From positions 806,001-870,000 of the forward strand of contig NZ_PKOJ01000001.1 of NCBI RefSeq assembly GCF_002860325.1: a stretch of DNA of 64,000 bases, given 5' to 3'. The number at the start of each line of letters is the position of its first letter. Position 1 is the stretch's first letter. The position numbers and the translations under genes are program-made. This stretch comes from Neptunicoccus cionae. Lineage in GTDB: Bacteria > Pseudomonadota > Alphaproteobacteria > Rhodobacterales > Rhodobacteraceae. The notes beneath the pieces are model-generated. The model searched no databases and was not told the origin of the DNA. It saw nothing but the letters and a program-made list of their open reading frames with translations. Shown piece after piece: positions 43,483 through 53,749 of this stretch.

Positions 43483-44479
43483 GTTTTAGATCCGGATTGC
43501 GCGACGCCTGCGAGCCGCGTTCGCGATAGGGCGTGGTATCATATTGCGCACGGTAGCATTTTGAAAAATGCGACGGCGATGCAAAGCCGCAGGCCAGTGC
43601 CACGTTGATGACCGACATTTCTGTCTGCATCAGCAGGTTGCGCGCCTTTTGCAGCCGCAATTCCATATAGTACCGTTTGGGCGAGCGGCTAAGGTAGCGG
43701 CTGAACAGACGCTCCAGCTGGCGAGTGGACATGCCCACATCCTGCGCGAGAACGGAAGGGCTGACCGGCTCTTCTATGTTGCTTTCCATCATCTGGATCA
43801 CGGTGGACAGTTTTGGATGACGCACGCCGATGCGGGTCGGGATCGACAGGCGCTGTTCGTCCCTTTCGCTGCGGATGTTCGTGTGCAGACACTGGTCGGC
43901 CACCCAATTCGCGATATCCTCGCCGTCGCGGGTTGCCATCAGCTTTAACATCAGGTCGAGCGAAGATGTTCCGCCGGCAGATGTGAACCGGTTGCCGTCG
44001 ATCATATAGACCGATTTGAACAGCTCTACCTCGTCAAACTCCTCTGTGAAACTATCATAGTTTTCCCAGTGGATCGTGCACTTCTTCCCGTCAAGCAATC
44101 CGGCCTTCGCCATCGTATGCGCTCCGGTGCACAGCCCGCCAATGGACACGCCCTTGCGCGCCTCACGCCGTAGCCAGTTCATGACCGGTTTAGTGGACGT
44201 CCGGTCGATCTCCAGCCCGCCGCAAATCATCACGGTATCTTCCCGCGCTATGTCTTCCAATCCGGAATCCGGCATTATCCTAGTGCCGTTGGAACAGGCA
44301 ACAGGCCCGCCATCCTCTGTCATGATACGCCAGCTGTAGCGCAGGCGTTTGTCAAACCGGTTGGCGATGCGCAGGGAATCCAACGCCGTGGAAAACGGCA
44401 CCAGCGAGAATTTGTCGAGCAGCAGAAAGACGTATTTGCGGGTTTTGGTTTCGGCTGGGGGTGGTTTGGCAGAGGGCAT
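43472..44479 (-). CDS. GlxA family transcriptional regulator (DJ-1/PfpI domain plus AraC HTH)
   Basis: A 335-residue AraC-type activator. Residues 15-190 form a DJ-1/PfpI-like domain with the elbow GGLCTGAHTMAKAGLLDG. The C-terminal AraC domain (about 225-320) has PSVLAQDVGMSTRQLERLFSRYLSRSPKRYYMELRLQKARNLL and VALACGFASPSHFSKCYRAQYDTTP. GbdR and CdhR, which control betaine and carnitine breakdown, belong here. The nearby dimethylglycine dehydrogenase-like gene and ABC transporter make a betaine-related role plausible, but not shown. Confidence 0.92.
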   Translation of the reverse strand: MPSAKPPPAETKTRKYVFLLLDKFSLVPFSTALDSLRIANRFDKRLRYSWRIMTEDGGPVACSNGTRIMPDSGLEDIAREDTVMICGGLEIDRTSTKPVMNWLRREARKGVSIGGLCTGAHTMAKAGLLDGKKCTIHWENYDSFTEEFDEVELFKSVYMIDGNRFTSAGGTSSLDLMLKLMATRDGEDIANWVADQCLHTNIRSERDEQRLSIPTRIGVRHPKLSTVIQMMESNIEEPVSPSVLAQDVGMSTRQLERLFSRYLSRSPKRYYMELRLQKARNLLMQTEMSVINVALACGFASPSHFSKCYRAQYDTTPYRERGSQASRNPDLKPID

Positions 44480-44557
44480 GGCAGCAACGTTTGATGGGCC
44501 GAATCACTCGGGCAGTTAGTGTCGGGGTCAACTTGTAGGTTTTTGCAGATTTGTCAC

Positions 44558-44589
44558 AAGGGGTTAACGTTATCGTTGTAACCCTTTTT
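44558..44589. promoter_or_regulatory. Dyad with T run upstream of DAHP synthase: possible attenuator or operator
   Basis: GGGTTA pairs with TAACCC, extended inside by ACG/CGT, and the plus strand continues TTTTTC. It lies 110 bases before the DAHP synthase start and 79 bases before the divergent GlxA-type gene. It looks like a leader terminator for the first, or an operator for either gene. Confidence 0.45.
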
Positions 44590-44699
44590 CAGACCGTCAA
44601 AAAGCGCCAATCACGGCTGATACCGCAGATGGAGTTCTGGCCAAAGGGGGGGCGCTGCTGTATGACCGGACTCCCGATACCCCACCAAGGAGAGACCCG

Positions 44700-46070
44700 A
44701 TGACTTCGGCTTGGAAAAAATCTGACTGGCGTTCCAAAGAGCGGATTCAGATGCCGGACTATACCGACGCGGCTGCACTGCAAGCAGTGGAGACCCGGTT
44801 GTCCAGCTATCCGCCGCTGGTTTTTGCGGGTGAAGCCCGTGCGCTGAAAGCGAAGCTGGCGGCCGTTTCCCGCGGCGAAGCGTTTCTGCTGCAAGGGGGC
44901 GACTGCGCCGAAAGCTTTGCGGAATTCAACGCCGACATGTTGCGCGACACTTACAAAGTCATGCTGCAAATGGCGGTGGTGCTGACCTATGGTGCCAAGG
45001 TTCCGGTTGTCAAAGTGGGCCGCGTTGCCGGCCAGTTTGCGAAGCCCCGTTCTGCGGGTACGGAAACCATTAACGGCGTAGAACTGCCTTCCTACCGTGG
45101 TGACATCATCAACGATATTGATTTCACAGCGGAAGCCCGTATTCCGAATCCGGACCGTATGTTGCAAGCCTACACACAGGCTGCTGCGTCATTGAACCTG
45201 CTGCGCGCGTTTTCCATGGGCGGTTTCGCGGATATCCACCGTGTGCACGAATGGAACCTCGGCTTCGCCAATGCGGCAGGGGCGGCCGAAAAATACACAC
45301 AACTCGCCAACCGGATTTCCGACAGTCTGGATTTCATGACAGCGGCAGGTGTGACATCTGACAATACATCTTCGCTGCATACGGTGAATTTCTACACCAG
45401 CCACGAAGCGCTGTTGCTGGAATACGAAGAAGCGTTGTGCCGGATTGATTCCACCAGCGGCCTGCCCGTGGCAGGTTCCGGTCACATGATCTGGATCGGC
45501 GACAGGACCCGTCAGCCGGATGGCGCTCATGTGGAATTCTGCCGGGGCGTGCAAAACCCCATTGGCCTGAAATGCGGTCCGACAACAACGGCTGAGGATC
45601 TGAAGGTCCTTATGGCCAAGTTGAACCCAGAAAACGAAGCAGGGCGTTTGACCCTGATTGCCCGTTTCGGCGCCGGTTCTGTAGGGGATCACCTGCCTCG
45701 CTTGATTAAGACAGTACGTGAGGAGGGAGCCAATGTGGTTTGGTCCTGTGATCCGATGCACGGCAATACGATCAAATCGTCTTCCGGCTATAAGACCCGT
45801 CCGTTCGATAGTATCCTGCGCGAAGTGCAGGAGTTCTTCGGCATTCATAAAGCCGAAGGATCGGTTCCGGGTGGTGTGCATTTTGAAATGACTGGTAAGG
45901 ATGTTACCGAATGCACCGGTGGCGTGCGCGCGGTAACTGACGAGGATCTGTCCGACCGCTACCACACTGCATGCGATCCACGACTGAACGCATCACAAGC
46001 GCTGGAACTGGCGTTTCTGGTTGCAGGAGAGCTGGAACAGCGTGTCGAGGCGCAGCGTCAGGCCGTCTGA
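44700..46070 (+). CDS. aroG: Class II 3-deoxy-7-phosphoheptulonate synthase
   Basis: A 456-residue class II (plant type) DAHP synthase, joining PEP and erythrose 4-phosphate at the start of the shikimate pathway. Key blocks are [13 protein letters not shown] near residue 62, [14 protein letters not shown] near 106, [18 protein letters not shown] near 168, [31 protein letters not shown] near 265 and [10 protein letters not shown] near 345. It lacks the N-terminal regulatory extension of the mycobacterial enzyme. AAGGAGAG precedes the ATG. A 13-codon reading frame (44662-44703) overlaps its start by four bases. Confidence 0.95.
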   Translation: MTSAWKKSDWRSKERIQMPDYTDAAALQAVETRLSSYPPLVFAGEARALKAKLAAVSRGEAFLLQGGDCAESFAEFNADMLRDTYKVMLQMAVVLTYGAKVPVVKVGRVAGQFAKPRSAGTETINGVELPSYRGDIINDIDFTAEARIPNPDRMLQAYTQAAASLNLLRAFSMGGFADIHRVHEWNLGFANAAGAAEKYTQLANRISDSLDFMTAAGVTSDNTSSLHTVNFYTSHEALLLEYEEALCRIDSTSGLPVAGSGHMIWIGDRTRQPDGAHVEFCRGVQNPIGLKCGPTTTAEDLKVLMAKLNPENEAGRLTLIARFGAGSVGDHLPRLIKTVREEGANVVWSCDPMHGNTIKSSSGYKTRPFDSILREVQEFFGIHKAEGSVPGGVHFEMTGKDVTECTGGVRAVTDEDLSDRYHTACDPRLNASQALELAFLVAGELEQRVEAQRQAV

Positions 46071-46096
46071 TACAGCACTCTTCAGAAAGAACAGAG

Positions 46097-46127
46097 AAAC
46101 GCGGCGCTTCGGTGCCGCGTTTTTATT
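46097..46127 (+). terminator. Intrinsic terminator after DAHP synthase
   Basis: A 9-bp stem, AAACGCGGC with GCCGCGTTT, an 8-base loop and TTTTTATTTT tail. Confidence 0.9.
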
Positions 46128-46155
46128 TTGAGACAGGGTTGGTGCAACAAGCTGC

Positions 46156-46902
46156 TTACGTGTCCTTGACCAGATACAGGCTGGGTTTTCCTGCCACAGG
46201 TCGGCAGGTGACAGCCTTGCCGCCTGCTTTGGGCCGGTAAAGGCCTTTGAACCGGAGGGCTGGTTCTTGCAGTTCGTGCAATCTGCCGGACCCTGAAGGG
46301 GCGGTGCCGGTGCGGTTGCGCAGGTGTGGTTGCGCCGGGGGCATCGCACTTACAATGCGGGTCGTCCTTATTGCGGCAATGTCGAACCGCACCGGAGCCT
46401 GAAGCGGTGGATCGTCGGACACGAGACAACCCAAAATCCGTGAATATTGTCTTTTCCCCGCTTGCATGGGCAATAAAAGCATGCGGGCATTCAAAACCGG
46501 CGTCTTGTGGGGTTGGGTTTTCAAAACCAGCTCGATGATTTTAGGGGTAGTGACCATATCATCGAGCACTCGGCCCAACTCGTCGCGGTGGCCGATGTTG
46601 AACAGGGCCCGTGCAGGCATACCCCGGAGTTCCATGCCAAGCATGTTGCACAAGTCCATGCCGGCAAGCCGGAACCTGATATCCAGCGGGTTTTCATATT
46701 CCAGCACAAAGATCTGATCGATAACATTGCATAGCTTTTGCGGATCAAGTTCCGAACGTAGCGGGGCAAGGCGACCCCGCCGCAATCCTTCCCAGTAGTT
46801 GAAGACTTCGCGAATGACCGGATGGCACAAATCTGCGGATTTTCGGGTCAGGTGCACCACGTCCGCTTCGCCCCTTTCACCCTTCGAAAAATGGTATCGC
46901 AT
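46156..46902 (-). CDS. PAS domain protein (PAS_5 family)
   Basis: A 248-residue cytoplasmic protein. Residues 20-165 match the alphaproteobacterial PAS_5 domain: HPVIREVFNYWEGLRRGRLAPLRSELDPQKLCNVIDQIFVLEYENPLDIRFRLAGMDLCNMLGMELRGM and VLNARMLLLPM. The C-terminal 70 residues are basic and Pro/Arg-rich without known motif. Such proteins are small sensory or regulatory proteins of unknown ligand. No output domain is seen. It stands alone between DAHP synthase and yicC. Confidence 0.85.
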   Translation of the reverse strand: MRYHFSKGERGEADVVHLTRKSADLCHPVIREVFNYWEGLRRGRLAPLRSELDPQKLCNVIDQIFVLEYENPLDIRFRLAGMDLCNMLGMELRGMPARALFNIGHRDELGRVLDDMVTTPKIIELVLKTQPHKTPVLNARMLLLPMQAGKRQYSRILGCLVSDDPPLQAPVRFDIAAIRTTRIVSAMPPAQPHLRNRTGTAPSGSGRLHELQEPALRFKGLYRPKAGGKAVTCRPVAGKPSLYLVKDT

Positions 46903-47030
46903 ACGTCACTCCGGCGCAGTTGCCATGCATTTGTTGAGAACCCTAGTGTATTTTGATAAGGATTTTTTAACAGTCCCTTCGCCGACTATCTGGCACACAA
47001 TCGATTCAAAAGTGAGGCAAATTTTCTTAT

Positions 47031-47915
47031 ATGGTTAATTCTATGACGGCCTTCGCATCGGCCAATGGCAGTAGTGGCGCAGTTTCCTGGGCGTGGGAAA
47101 TTCGCAGTGTAAACGGGCGGGGGCTGGACGTGCGGATGCGGCTTGCCGAGGGTTTTGACGGACTTGAAGCACTCGCCCGAAAACAGATTGCCGCGATTTG
47201 CAAGCGCGGTACGATAACCGTGGGGCTGCGGGTGAAACGCAACAGTTCCGCCCGCGTTGCACAGCTGAATGCGGAAGGGTTGGAGCGAGCTCTTGAAGCT
47301 GCCAGAATTGCAACTCACGAAGCCAAAGTAGAGGTCGCGCCGCTTGATATTGCAGCGGTTCTTGCGTTGCCTGGTGTTTTTGGCGCCCTAGAGGCCGAGG
47401 CCGATCCTCTCAGTACACTTAATGATCCGGTGAAAAAGGATTTTGAATCTGCCTTGTCAGATTTTGCAAAGGCGCGGGCCGCTGAAGGCGAGGCTCTGGC
47501 AGAAGTGCTGGCCCAGCAGATTGAACAGATAGACGGCCTGTGCGCTCAGGCTGCTGAAGTGCTCGACGGGCGGCGGGATCACGTGGCGGAAACCATGCGA
47601 ATGAACCTCGCCCGTGTTCTGGGCACCACGGATGCAGTGGATGAACAGCGTCTGGAACAGGAGCTCGCCTTGCTTGCCGTGAAAGCCGATGTTTCAGAGG
47701 AACTGGACCGGTTGCAGGCCCATGTATCTGCGGCGCGCGAATTGCTGGCGCAGCAAGGTCCCATCGGGCGTAAATTCGATTTCCTGACGCAGGAATTCAA
47801 CCGCGAAGCCAATACCCTGTGTTCAAAGGCCAATTACACCGATCTGACGGGGATCGGGCTTGACCTGAAAGCTGTAATCGACCAGATGCGCGAGCAGGTG
47901 CAAAATGTGGAGTAA
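47031..47915 (+). CDS. yicC: YicC family endoribonuclease
   Basis: A 294-residue YicC/YloC protein; E. coli YicC is an endoribonuclease that helps degrade some small RNAs. The start [34 protein letters not shown] and the C-terminal [52 protein letters not shown] (DUF1732) are highly typical. A second ATG two codons in (MTAFA) is possible. gmk follows after two bases, the usual pair. Confidence 0.96.
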   Translation: MVNSMTAFASANGSSGAVSWAWEIRSVNGRGLDVRMRLAEGFDGLEALARKQIAAICKRGTITVGLRVKRNSSARVAQLNAEGLERALEAARIATHEAKVEVAPLDIAAVLALPGVFGALEAEADPLSTLNDPVKKDFESALSDFAKARAAEGEALAEVLAQQIEQIDGLCAQAAEVLDGRRDHVAETMRMNLARVLGTTDAVDEQRLEQELALLAVKADVSEELDRLQAHVSAARELLAQQGPIGRKFDFLTQEFNREANTLCSKANYTDLTGIGLDLKAVIDQMREQVQNVE

Positions 47916-47917
47916 CC

Positions 47918-48565
47918 ATGTCTGAACAGATACGATCCGGGCTTTTGATCATCATCTCATCGCCGTCGGGCGCGGGTAAATCCACTCTGGCCAAACGGCT
48001 TCTGGCCAAGGACCCGGCGATTGACTTTTCGGTCTCTGCCACCACCCGCCCGATGCGTCCGCAAGAGGTGGAAGGAAAGGATTACTATTTCAAATCCAAA
48101 GAGGAATTCCTGCGCATGGTCGCCGATGGCGAAATGCTGGAACACGCCGAGGTTTTCGGCAATCACTACGGCTCTCCGCTTGCCCCTGTCGCGGCGGCAG
48201 TTGCGATGGGTCAGGATGTGTTGTTCGACGTGGACTGGCAGGGTGGCCAGCAGATTCGCGCCTCCAGCCTGCGGGACAATGTGGTGTCTATCTTCCTGCT
48301 GCCCCCTTCTATCGCAGAGCTGGAAAGCCGCCTGAATTCGCGCGGGCAGGACAGTGCGGAAGTGGTTAACAACCGGATGGCGAAAGCACGGGACGAGATC
48401 AGCCACTGGCCGGAATACGATTACGTGCTGGTGAATGAGGATCTGGAAGCCTGCGAGACCCAGTTGCGCTCTATTGTGACGGCGGAACGGTTGCGGCGGG
48501 ACCGACAACCTGGCCTGGTAGAGCGGGTGCGCAAGTTGAATGCAGAATGCGAGGCAATGTTATGA
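47918..48565 (+). CDS. gmk: Guanylate kinase
   Basis: A 215-residue guanylate kinase, GMP + ATP to GDP + ADP. The P-loop [10 protein letters not shown] is near residue 12; GMP-binding residues lie in [21 protein letters not shown] and [26 protein letters not shown] near 105 is also diagnostic. It is linked to yicC upstream (two-base gap) and to the carbonic anhydrase-like gene downstream (ATGA overlap). Confidence 0.98.
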   Translation: MSEQIRSGLLIIISSPSGAGKSTLAKRLLAKDPAIDFSVSATTRPMRPQEVEGKDYYFKSKEEFLRMVADGEMLEHAEVFGNHYGSPLAPVAAAVAMGQDVLFDVDWQGGQQIRASSLRDNVVSIFLLPPSIAELESRLNSRGQDSAEVVNNRMAKARDEISHWPEYDYVLVNEDLEACETQLRSIVTAERLRRDRQPGLVERVRKLNAECEAML

Positions 48566-49095
48566 TTTACGAATTGGACGGAATCGCACCGGAGCTGGCG
48601 CCGGACGGAGACTACTGGATCGCGCCAAGCGCCCAGTTGATGGGCCGTGTCCGAATTGAAACCGGCGCATCAGTTTGGTTCGGGGCTGTGTTACGCGGTG
48701 ACAATGAACTAATTCTGTTGGGCGAAGGTTCCAACATTCAGGAAAATTCGGTCCTGCATACGGATATCGGCTATCCTCTGACAATCGGTAAAAACTGCAC
48801 CATCGGGCACAAGGCGATGCTGCACGGATGTACCATCGGGGACAACTCCCTGATCGGTATGGGGGCGACTGTTTTGAACGGTGCAGTGATCGGCAAGAAC
48901 TGCCTGATCGGTGCCAATGCGCTGATTACAGAAAATAAAGTCATTCCGGACAATTCTTTGGTTATGGGTGCGCCGGGAAAGATCGTGCGGGAACTGGATG
49001 CCGCTGCCCAAGCAATGCTGACCAAATCCGCCGAAGGCTATCAGGCGAACATGCGTCGTTTCCGCAAAGGGTTGGTGCTGGTCGAGGTCGGGTGA
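48562..49095 (+). CDS. Gamma carbonic anhydrase-like protein
   Basis: A 177-residue left-handed beta-helix (hexapeptide repeat) protein of the gamma carbonic anhydrase family. Repeats run from [32 protein letters not shown] to [29 protein letters not shown]. The three zinc histidines are in [16 protein letters not shown] (H and H five residues apart). Homologs may be active carbonic anhydrases or acetyltransferase-like. The ATG at 48562 overlaps the gmk stop. Confidence 0.92.
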   Translation: MIYELDGIAPELAPDGDYWIAPSAQLMGRVRIETGASVWFGAVLRGDNELILLGEGSNIQENSVLHTDIGYPLTIGKNCTIGHKAMLHGCTIGDNSLIGMGATVLNGAVIGKNCLIGANALITENKVIPDNSLVMGAPGKIVRELDAAAQAMLTKSAEGYQANMRRFRKGLVLVEVG

Positions 49096-49108
49096 TCTGT
49101 CAGCGGTA

Positions 49109-49717
49109 CTACTGAATGGTCATGTCCAGTGTGGTGTCGCTGAACCGCACGCGAACGTCCCGCCCGAGTTTGGCAGCCTGTAGACGGGCCAGTTCGAAGT
49201 GCACCAATGCGGATGTCAGTGCCGGACGCGCTGCATCGGTGGTAAAACAGGCCCAAAGGTCCGGTTCGTGCCGGACCTCCTTAGCGTTGGTATGCAGGTC
49301 ATAGACATCCCCTCTCCGGTGAAGCTGGATTTCCCCCCCGTAGGGTAGGGCGGTTTCGCAGCATTGCAGCAGTAAAAACAACAGTTTGGCGAGTGGTTTG
49401 GGGATGTCCTGAGAAACCCGCCATTGAATGTTTATCTTGCGGTCGGCAAAATTTCCCGAAAGCAGTTGTTGGGCCTGTGACGGTGCCATCAAAGAACGGC
49501 TGTTGGCAAAACCATATGCCACACGGATGAAAGCCATCCGCGCTGTGGCGCAATTTACACTATCGGCGAGAAGGACAGCTTCGGGAATTTCAGCCACCCC
49601 AGAAAGCTCGAGAAGTTCCACACCATTGGCAATCGCACCAAGCGGGCTGGCAAGATCGTGGCAGATTCTGGCGCTGATTAGGGCTGTAATGTCATCGGAA
49701 GTATCATACATAGGCAT
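49109..49717 (-). CDS. chpT: Histidine phosphotransferase ChpT
   Basis: A 202-residue ChpT, which passes phosphate from the kinase CckA to the response regulators CtrA and CpdR in the alphaproteobacterial cell-cycle relay. The phosphorylated histidine is in SARICHDLASPLGAIANGVELLE near residue 19; the second half is a degenerate kinase-like ATPase domain without ATP motifs. ATG 49717 or 49711 both fit; a longer frame to 49762 would run across the start of the divergent DUF3553 gene. Confidence 0.9.
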   Translation of the reverse strand: MPMYDTSDDITALISARICHDLASPLGAIANGVELLELSGVAEIPEAVLLADSVNCATARMAFIRVAYGFANSRSLMAPSQAQQLLSGNFADRKINIQWRVSQDIPKPLAKLLFLLLQCCETALPYGGEIQLHRRGDVYDLHTNAKEVRHEPDLWACFTTDAARPALTSALVHFELARLQAAKLGRDVRVRFSDTTLDMTIQ

Positions 49718-49745
49718 CACCAACAGGCTTAACAAAAGGCTTTCC

Positions 49746-49910
49746 ATGATTGAATTTCTCACACCCGGACAGTTGGTGCGCAGCCCGGAGCATCCCGAAT
49801 GGGGGCTGGGGCAGGTTCAATCTGTTATAGACGGCAAAATAACCGTCAACTTCGAAGAGGTCGGCAAAATTGTAGTTAATGGCGACCATGTGGCCCTGGA
49901 GCCAGTGTAG
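49746..49910 (+). CDS. DUF3553 family small protein
   Basis: A 54-residue protein: MIEFLTPGQLVRSPEHPEWG followed by LGQVQSVIDGKITVNFEEVGKIVV and a short tail. It fits the DUF3553 family, a single small beta-barrel-like (Tudor/SH3-type) domain similar to the CarD/UvrD-tail class. AAAAGG precedes the ATG. It is divergent from chpT, 28 bases apart. Its function is unknown; an interaction with RNA polymerase or helicases is only a thought from the fold. Confidence 0.85.
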   Translation: MIEFLTPGQLVRSPEHPEWGLGQVQSVIDGKITVNFEEVGKIVVNGDHVALEPV

Positions 49911-50038
49911 CTGGCGTGCTGTAAAATAAGTATGCTACTTTTAGTTGAGTTTTCAAGTTTTATTCCTGAGTTGCAGTCTGATTGGAAATAATATGCCGGA
50001 TTGGTTAACAGTTTCCTAACCGGTAGGGAGAGCCACGG

Positions 50039-50815
50039 ATGATCGTGAATACCTCACAATTTACGTTGAAACTGGCAGAGACAGAACAGGAGCTCGCAGC
50101 GGCGCAACGTCTGCGCTATCGTGTGTTTGTGGAGGAAATGGGCGCCCGTCCGGCTTTCAGCGGCGATACCGTAAACCGCGAGGCTGACGCCTTTGATCCG
50201 TATTTCGACCACCTTCTTCTGATCGACACCCGCATCGAGGATCACGACAACAATGTGGTCGGAGCTTACCGTCTGATGCGCAGCGAAACAGCAGAGCGAG
50301 GGCAAGGGTTCTACGGGGCGCAGGAATATGATCTCGGCCCGATCATCCGCTCCGGACGCCCTGCTGTGGAACTGGGACGCAGTTGTATCGATCCGGTCTA
50401 CCGCAATGGTATTGCCCTGCATCTTCTGTGGCAGGGGGTGGCGGATTATGTGATTGGGAACCGGATTGAACTGTTGTTTGGCGTGGCGTCCTTTGTCGGT
50501 ACAGATCCGGAAGTTTACAAGGACGGTCTATCCTATCTTCACCACACCCACCTTGCACCGCCGGAGTTGCGGGTGACCGCAAAGGCGCAGTCCCGCGTGA
50601 AGATGAACTTGAAGGCGGCCACGGAAATAGACCGTGTGGCTGCCGTGCGCCAGATACCGGCCCTGATCAAAAGCTATATCCGGCTGGGCGGCTGGGTCGG
50701 AGAAGGGGCCTATGTGGATCGGGATTTCAACACAATTGACGTTTGTCTTGTACTCGATCAGCAGAATATTCCCGCCAAACAACGGGCTCAACTATTGCAA
50801 GGGCGGGCGGCATGA
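50039..50815 (+). CDS. olsB: L-ornithine N(alpha)-acyltransferase OlsB
   Basis: A 258-residue GNAT-like acyltransferase that puts a 3-hydroxy fatty acid on ornithine, giving lyso-ornithine lipid. Blocks: AQRLRYRVFVEEMGA near residue 22, DHLLLIDTR, VGAYRLMR, VELGRSCIDPVYRNG near 105, and LFGVASFVGTDPEVYKDGLSYLHHTHLAP near 145. The next gene, olsA, overlaps its stop (ATGA), so both enzymes of ornithine lipid synthesis are made together. Confidence 0.95.
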   Translation: MIVNTSQFTLKLAETEQELAAAQRLRYRVFVEEMGARPAFSGDTVNREADAFDPYFDHLLLIDTRIEDHDNNVVGAYRLMRSETAERGQGFYGAQEYDLGPIIRSGRPAVELGRSCIDPVYRNGIALHLLWQGVADYVIGNRIELLFGVASFVGTDPEVYKDGLSYLHHTHLAPPELRVTAKAQSRVKMNLKAATEIDRVAAVRQIPALIKSYIRLGGWVGEGAYVDRDFNTIDVCLVLDQQNIPAKQRAQLLQGRAA

Positions 50816-51615
50816 CCACTTGGGATGACGGCAGTCGCCCTCTTGTAAAGCCTTTCGGGGTTATGGGCTGGCTGCGCTGCATTTTGCGGGTTTCGGCGAT
50901 GGCGGTGATTATCTTCGGTTTGATGGGACCGATGGTTCTGCTGCGCGTGCTTGGATTTGCCTCTGCTGCACAGGGTATTGTCCGGTTCGCCTGTCGGGCG
51001 GTATTGCGGGTAATCGGCTTGCCGGTGATCTGTACCGGCACGCCAATGCCGTACGGGGGCGCGGTGGTTGCAAACCATTGTTCATGGCTTGATATCTTCA
51101 CGTTGAACGCTGTGCAGGAGGTGCTGTTCGTGGCCAAGGCCGAGGTGCAGCACTGGCCGCTGATCGGTGTTATTGCCCGTTCGGTCGGCACAATTTTCAT
51201 TGAACGCCGCACGAGCCATGCGGCAAGGCACCGGAGCCTGGTGCTGGACTATATCGCGCAGGGACACCGGTTGTTGTTCTTCCCGGAAGGCACCAGCACG
51301 GACGGCCAAAGGGTGTTGCCGTTCCGCTCCACCCTGTTTGCGGCCTTTATGGAACCGGACTTGAGAGAGCGGCTCTGGGTGCAGCCTGTTACGCTGAACT
51401 ATATCGCGCCAAAAGGGGAGGATCCCCGATTTTACGGCTGGTGGGGTGATACAGCCTTTGCACCGGACCTGTTTCGCATACTGGCGCAAAAGCATCAGGG
51501 GCGGATTGAAGTTGTATTCCACGCGCCGGTACAGGCGGCTTCCGTGGATTGTCGCAAGGATCTGGCACGGCGTTGTGAGGCAGCCGTGCGCAGCGGCTTA
51601 CAGGATCCGCTCTAG
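50812..51615 (+). CDS. olsA: Lyso-ornithine lipid O-acyltransferase OlsA
   Basis: A 267-residue membrane 1-acyl-glycerol-phosphate acyltransferase-type enzyme. It has the HX4D motif in VANHCSWLD near residue 84 and the FPEGTSTDG motif near 156; hydrophobic segments lie before the catalytic part. It adds the second acyl chain to lyso-ornithine lipid. The ATG at 50812 overlaps the olsB stop; its own 3' end overlaps the convergent ThiE-like gene by 18 bases. Confidence 0.95.
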   Translation: MTTWDDGSRPLVKPFGVMGWLRCILRVSAMAVIIFGLMGPMVLLRVLGFASAAQGIVRFACRAVLRVIGLPVICTGTPMPYGGAVVANHCSWLDIFTLNAVQEVLFVAKAEVQHWPLIGVIARSVGTIFIERRTSHAARHRSLVLDYIAQGHRLLFFPEGTSTDGQRVLPFRSTLFAAFMEPDLRERLWVQPVTLNYIAPKGEDPRFYGWWGDTAFAPDLFRILAQKHQGRIEVVFHAPVQAASVDCRKDLARRCEAAVRSGLQDPL

Positions 51616-52221
51616 ATAGGCTTTGAGTGCGGTATCCGGCCTGTCCTTCGCGGTCCAGAGTTCGGGGCCGAAGGCAAAGAAATCCGTGACCGGAGCCAGC
51701 TTTGCAGCCATTTCCAGAGAAATCGCTCCTTCGGCAACAACGGGCAGTTCGATCATTTCAGACCACCACTCGAAGGTATCCAAATCCACCGGGTCGGATA
51801 CAGACAGCGGGTTTTCAGCCAGTGGGCCAAAGGAAATATAATCCGCGCCAGCCTCGCCGGCGGCCATGCCGGTGTGACGGGAGTTTTCGCAGAAACTGCC
51901 GACAATCGCGTCGTCGCCGAGCAATTTGCGCATGTCGCGGACCTGCCTTGGACCATCGGTCAGATGCACCCCGTCCAAACCGTGAACGGAAGCAATCTTA
52001 CCGTGATTTTCGACTACCAGCGGCACATCACGGGCATGGCACACCTCTCGCAGGTTATCAGCCGCGCGGCCGATATCCTCTGCCGCTTCGGAGGCACAGC
52101 GCAGACGCACGCAGGCAATCTCGAAACCGTCAAGCATCCGGCTCAGTTCTGCCGAGAAGGCGGAAAGCTCGAACTGCGGGGGGGTGATAAGGTAAATCTG
52201 GGGATGTTCTGGATCGGCCAT
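51598..52221 (-). CDS. Thiamine phosphate synthase-like protein, divergent
   Basis: A 207-residue TIM-barrel protein of the ThiE/TenI family. It keeps IYLITPP at the start, GVHLTDGPRQVRDMRKLLG near residue 80 and AGADYISFGPLAENPL near 128. The usual substrate lysine stretch LREK is RLRCAS here, and the phosphate-binding end reads VVAEGAISLEMAAKLAPVTDFFAFGPELW in place of the glycine-rich IxxGGI..N. It may be a paralog with changed function, and the name should be held loosely. Confidence 0.75.
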   Translation of the reverse strand: MADPEHPQIYLITPPQFELSAFSAELSRMLDGFEIACVRLRCASEAAEDIGRAADNLREVCHARDVPLVVENHGKIASVHGLDGVHLTDGPRQVRDMRKLLGDDAIVGSFCENSRHTGMAAGEAGADYISFGPLAENPLSVSDPVDLDTFEWWSEMIELPVVAEGAISLEMAAKLAPVTDFFAFGPELWTAKDRPDTALKAYLERIL

Positions 52222-52373
52222 GACTGCACCTTTGGACTTGTGACGGGTGTCTTATCGCCTGCGTAGCCTGTCGTCCAGCAATTTAGCAAGAGCCGCAGTG
52301 CCCAAGCGCGGTTCCGAGACCAAAATGGCACATTTCCAGCGCCGGATTGCCGAAGAAGCAGACCCCGCGTCGT

Positions 52374-52405
52374 AAAAAAACCGGACGCACGCGCCCGGTT
52401 CTTTC
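52374..52405 (-). terminator. Intrinsic terminator after enolase
   Basis: On the minus strand AACCGG pairs with CCGGTT around a GC-rich 10-base loop that can pair further, followed by TTTTTTT. Confidence 0.8.
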
Positions 52406-52426
52406 TGTTTGCAATAGGGGAGAGGC

Positions 52427-53719
<1,293 letters not shown>

Positions 53720-53749
53720 TCAGTTCGTTCGGTTAACAGGGCATGTGGC

